Source of the DNA: Planctomycetota bacterium
Lineage (GTDB): Bacteria; Planctomycetota; B15-G4
Length of the DNA stretch: 64,000 bases
Direction: 5' to 3'
Assembly: GCA_029245865.1 (NCBI GenBank)
Contig: JAQWOM010000042.1
Coordinates: 1-64,000 of the forward strand
Positions 62,173-64,000 of this stretch are shown here, one piece after another. A model generated the notes under the pieces. That model did no database searches. It saw nothing but the letters and a program-made list of their open reading frames with translations, and was not told where the DNA came from. The position numbers and the translations under genes were made by a program. Each line of letters begins with the position of its first letter. Position 1 is the stretch's first letter.

Positions 62173-64000
62173 TTACGGCTGTTGGCCGTGCACGGCGTTG
62201 GTCATGGTTATTTCGTGGATGGACGAAGCATCCCCGACGAGTGCCTGCCAGTAGTGGTCCGTTCCCACCGGGAGGCCAGCTGGCCAGGTGGTGGTTGCGA
62301 AGAAGGAGCCATCAGTCTGCGTGAAGATGGGCACCTGGCTACTAAACGGGAACGCGTAGACAACTCCACCGATCGCACTGATAGGCGTGGAACTGAAGGA
62401 GAGCCACACGAGCGCAGGGCTGCTGGCGTTGCCATCCGTGATCTTGAGCGAGATAGGCGAACCACCAGCCTGGGTGCCGATCATCTCAAGGTAAGGAGCC
62501 CTGTCGTCGAAGCCAGGCGTACCGCAACCGAGGTTCTCCCAGACGGGCGTGCCGCTGGAAGTCTGGTTGTAGCTGACGGTCGTCGAAGTGCCGGTGTTGC
62601 CGGCATCGTCGGTGACCTCAACGTGGTAGCTGATGGCTCCATCAATCCCACCGGGAATGACGCCACGGAACTGCTGACCACGCTGCGCGAACATCGACAC
62701 ACATGTCTCATTGGCACCGTCGACGGTGTAGATGAGGAATGCGTTGTAGTAGTCAATGTTGTAGTAGTTGTGGTTGTCACGAACCTGAGCCAGGATCACG
62801 GTGTCGGTTCCATCCGACTTGTTCCCCTGTTGGGTGAAGCGCTCAAACGTTGGGGCATGAGTGTCCGGGACGCCGAGCACGTTTTCCCAGTAACGGTTGG
62901 CCTGGTTGCCGTCGTTCGCCAGCATCAGGTCCACATCGCCGTCACCATCCATGTCGGCAGCTTCGCCGTCGAGCGTGGTTCCGGAGTTCGAGGAACTAGG
63001 CGTTTCGTTGGCCGCAGCACCTGAGCCACTTCTCGTGTAGAGCGCACCGCCGCCACCATCCGCCAAGCTGCTCTGATAAATGCGGTTGGTACCGGAGAAG
63101 TTGGCAAGGAAGGCATCGAGGTCACCGTCACCGTCGTAGTCGAACAGATCGACTTCGTTTTCATCAACAGACGGGTCACCTGCAATCCAGCTGTTCATCT
63201 GGGTGAAAGTCAGGTTGCCGTTGTTGCGCAAGATCCTGTCGGTGAAGCCCTGGTAGTTCTTCATCCAGATGTCGAAGTCACCATCGCCATCCAGGTCTCC
63301 GAACTCGCCCTCGTAGTTGCTGTCACCGCTGAAAATAGCACCCTGGTTGAGGAGAGCCGTCTGGGTGATGTCGGTGAAGGGGTTGGCCGGGAACGTGGTC
63401 GCACCGTTGAGGTTGCTTCTGAAGATACGAGCCTGGCTGTCACGGCTCGACATGATGACATCGAGGTCGTAGTCACCGTCCAGGTCAGCAAGGTCAATAT
63501 CCAAGGTGTGCGTCCTGATGTCAGCGCCGGGGGCGGCCCAGGTCCACATCTCGTCGAACCGGCCTGTGCCGTCGTTCAGGAAGATGCGGCTGTCACGGGT
63601 TCCGTTGATGTTCGGACCGTAGGAGCTGTGGAACAGGTCGAGATCGCCGTCGTTGTCCAGGTCAGCGAAGTCACAGTCACAGGAGTAGTCACGCCAAGCG
63701 CCTTCTCCGTTGACCGTTCCAACCTCATCTGTGCCGGGAACAGAAACCAGCGTGCCCCAGAAATCGTCGGTGCGTTCGCTAAAGAAGCCGGTGGATCCGC
63801 CCTGCATGCCGCCCTGGTTAATACCCGCGCGGCTGACCTCGCCACCATTGACCGTGGTGCCACGGTTGGAGATGTAGATGTCGAGGTCGTTGTCCATGTC
63901 GAAGTCTGCGAACTCAAGGTCGCGACTGGTGTCGTTCGGGAAACCGCTGAGTCGTGCGGACGACGCGTTGGTGAACGTGCCTTCCACGCCACCCTGGGCG
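62173..64000 (-). CDS. FG-GAP/VCBS-repeat surface protein (5' end outside window)
   Basis: The reading frame is open to the window edge, so the N-terminus is missing; at least 608 residues are visible. At least six calcium-type repeats occur in the first 350 residues, for example DFDMDNDLDIYISNRG, DLDNDGDLDLFHS, DLDGDGDFDIWMKNY, DYDGDGDLDAFLANF and DMDGDGDVDLMLAND. They form the blades of an integrin-like beta-propeller. After about 400 there is a beta-sandwich-like region (GAISYHVEVTDDAGNTGTSTTVS) and an uncharacterised C-terminus. Such proteins are secreted or surface-bound, and their ligands are unknown. A strong terminator follows. Confidence 0.85.
   Translation of the reverse strand, partial: AQGGVEGTFTNASSARLSGFPNDTSRDLEFADFDMDNDLDIYISNRGTTVNGGEVSRAGINQGGMQGGSTGFFSERTDDFWGTLVSVPGTDEVGTVNGEGAWRDYSCDCDFADLDNDGDLDLFHSSYGPNINGTRDSRIFLNDGTGRFDEMWTWAAPGADIRTHTLDIDLADLDGDYDLDVIMSSRDSQARIFRSNLNGATTFPANPFTDITQTALLNQGAIFSGDSNYEGEFGDLDGDGDFDIWMKNYQGFTDRILRNNGNLTFTQMNSWIAGDPSVDENEVDLFDYDGDGDLDAFLANFSGTNRIYQSSLADGGGGALYTRSGSGAAANETPSSSNSGTTLDGEAADMDGDGDVDLMLANDGNQANRYWENVLGVPDTHAPTFERFTQQGNKSDGTDTVILAQVRDNHNYYNIDYYNAFLIYTVDGANETCVSMFAQRGQQFRGVIPGGIDGAISYHVEVTDDAGNTGTSTTVSYNQTSSGTPVWENLGCGTPGFDDRAPYLEMIGTQAGGSPISLKITDGNASSPALVWLSFSSTPISAIGGVVYAFPFSSQVPIFTQTDGSFFATTTWPAGLPVGTDHYWQALVGDASSIHEITMTNAVHGQQP

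Noticed and set aside
62481-63992. Several Thr/Ser-rich frames over the FG-GAP gene, possible frameshifts
   Set aside because: The repeating Asp/Gly codons of the real gene create open alternative frames on both strands; the main frame is intact throughout.

Overview
The window reads as chromosomal DNA of a GC-rich, Gram-negative-type bacterium with a gene-dense, mostly housekeeping layout. My best guess is a member of the Planctomycetota or a neighbouring phylum. The reasons are several sulfatase/alkaline-phosphatase-superfamily enzymes with Tat or lipoprotein signals, a secreted S10 serine carboxypeptidase, FG-GAP and beta-helix surface proteins, a type 3 (archaeal/eukaryal-like) prolyl-tRNA synthetase, and a fused homocysteine methyltransferase/methylenetetrahydrofolate reductase. 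This placement is inference; no rRNA is present to settle it. I see no phage, transposon, integrase, CRISPR array or rRNA, and no gene-free stretch longer than 300 bases.

Layout. 0-5.3 kb: tRNA-Thr, tandem universal stress protein, rsmG with a small TPR gene, and a two-subunit 2-oxoacid:ferredoxin oxidoreductase. 5.3-11.2 kb: a sulfotransferase-glycosyltransferase fusion overlapping a complete bioB-bioF-bioA-bioD operon. 11.2-21.3 kb: two divergent sulfatase-like enzymes, a DUF393 membrane protein, proS, a Tat-exported amidohydrolase, nadA and a coiled-coil protein. 21.5-26.9 kb: a large M16 metalloprotease, a SufT/MIP18 protein, the fused one-carbon enzyme and a ferredoxin. 27-36 kb: a minus-strand operon of two membrane proteins, a methyltransferase and a possibly KOW-like protein; an acyl-CoA dehydrogenase; a coiled-coil exported protein; a tiny very basic protein; and a minus-strand operon of a class V aminotransferase, a CPBP protease and a gamma-carbonic-anhydrase-like protein. 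36-45 kb: a beta-helix protein, an HhH protein, nadC-anti-sigma kinase-VanZ, purB, an unknown gene translationally coupled to thiD, an alpha/beta hydrolase and tRNA-Gly. 45-54.5 kb: biosynthetic arginine decarboxylase (speA), adenosine deaminase, an S9 peptidase and a ribose-type ABC importer. 54.5-64 kb: a tandem SagB-type oxidoreductase, formate-tetrahydrofolate ligase, a three-gene operon (S10 peptidase, GT-C glycosyltransferase, degenerate trypsin-like protein) and the 3' part of a long FG-GAP protein cut by the window end.

Many neighbouring genes overlap by 4 or 8 bases (ATGA/GTGA type), so translational coupling is common. Biosynthetic themes are biotin, NAD (nadA and nadC, unlinked), thiamine, folate one-carbon metabolism, purine salvage/synthesis and polyamines. 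The parts most deserving a second look are the sulfotransferase-glycosyltransferase fusion, the orphan tandem SagB protein, the trypsin-like lipoprotein lacking its catalytic histidine, the 32-residue basic protein with its own promoter, and the unknown gene fused by overlap to thiD. I did not find a convincing new multi-gene defence or mobile system.
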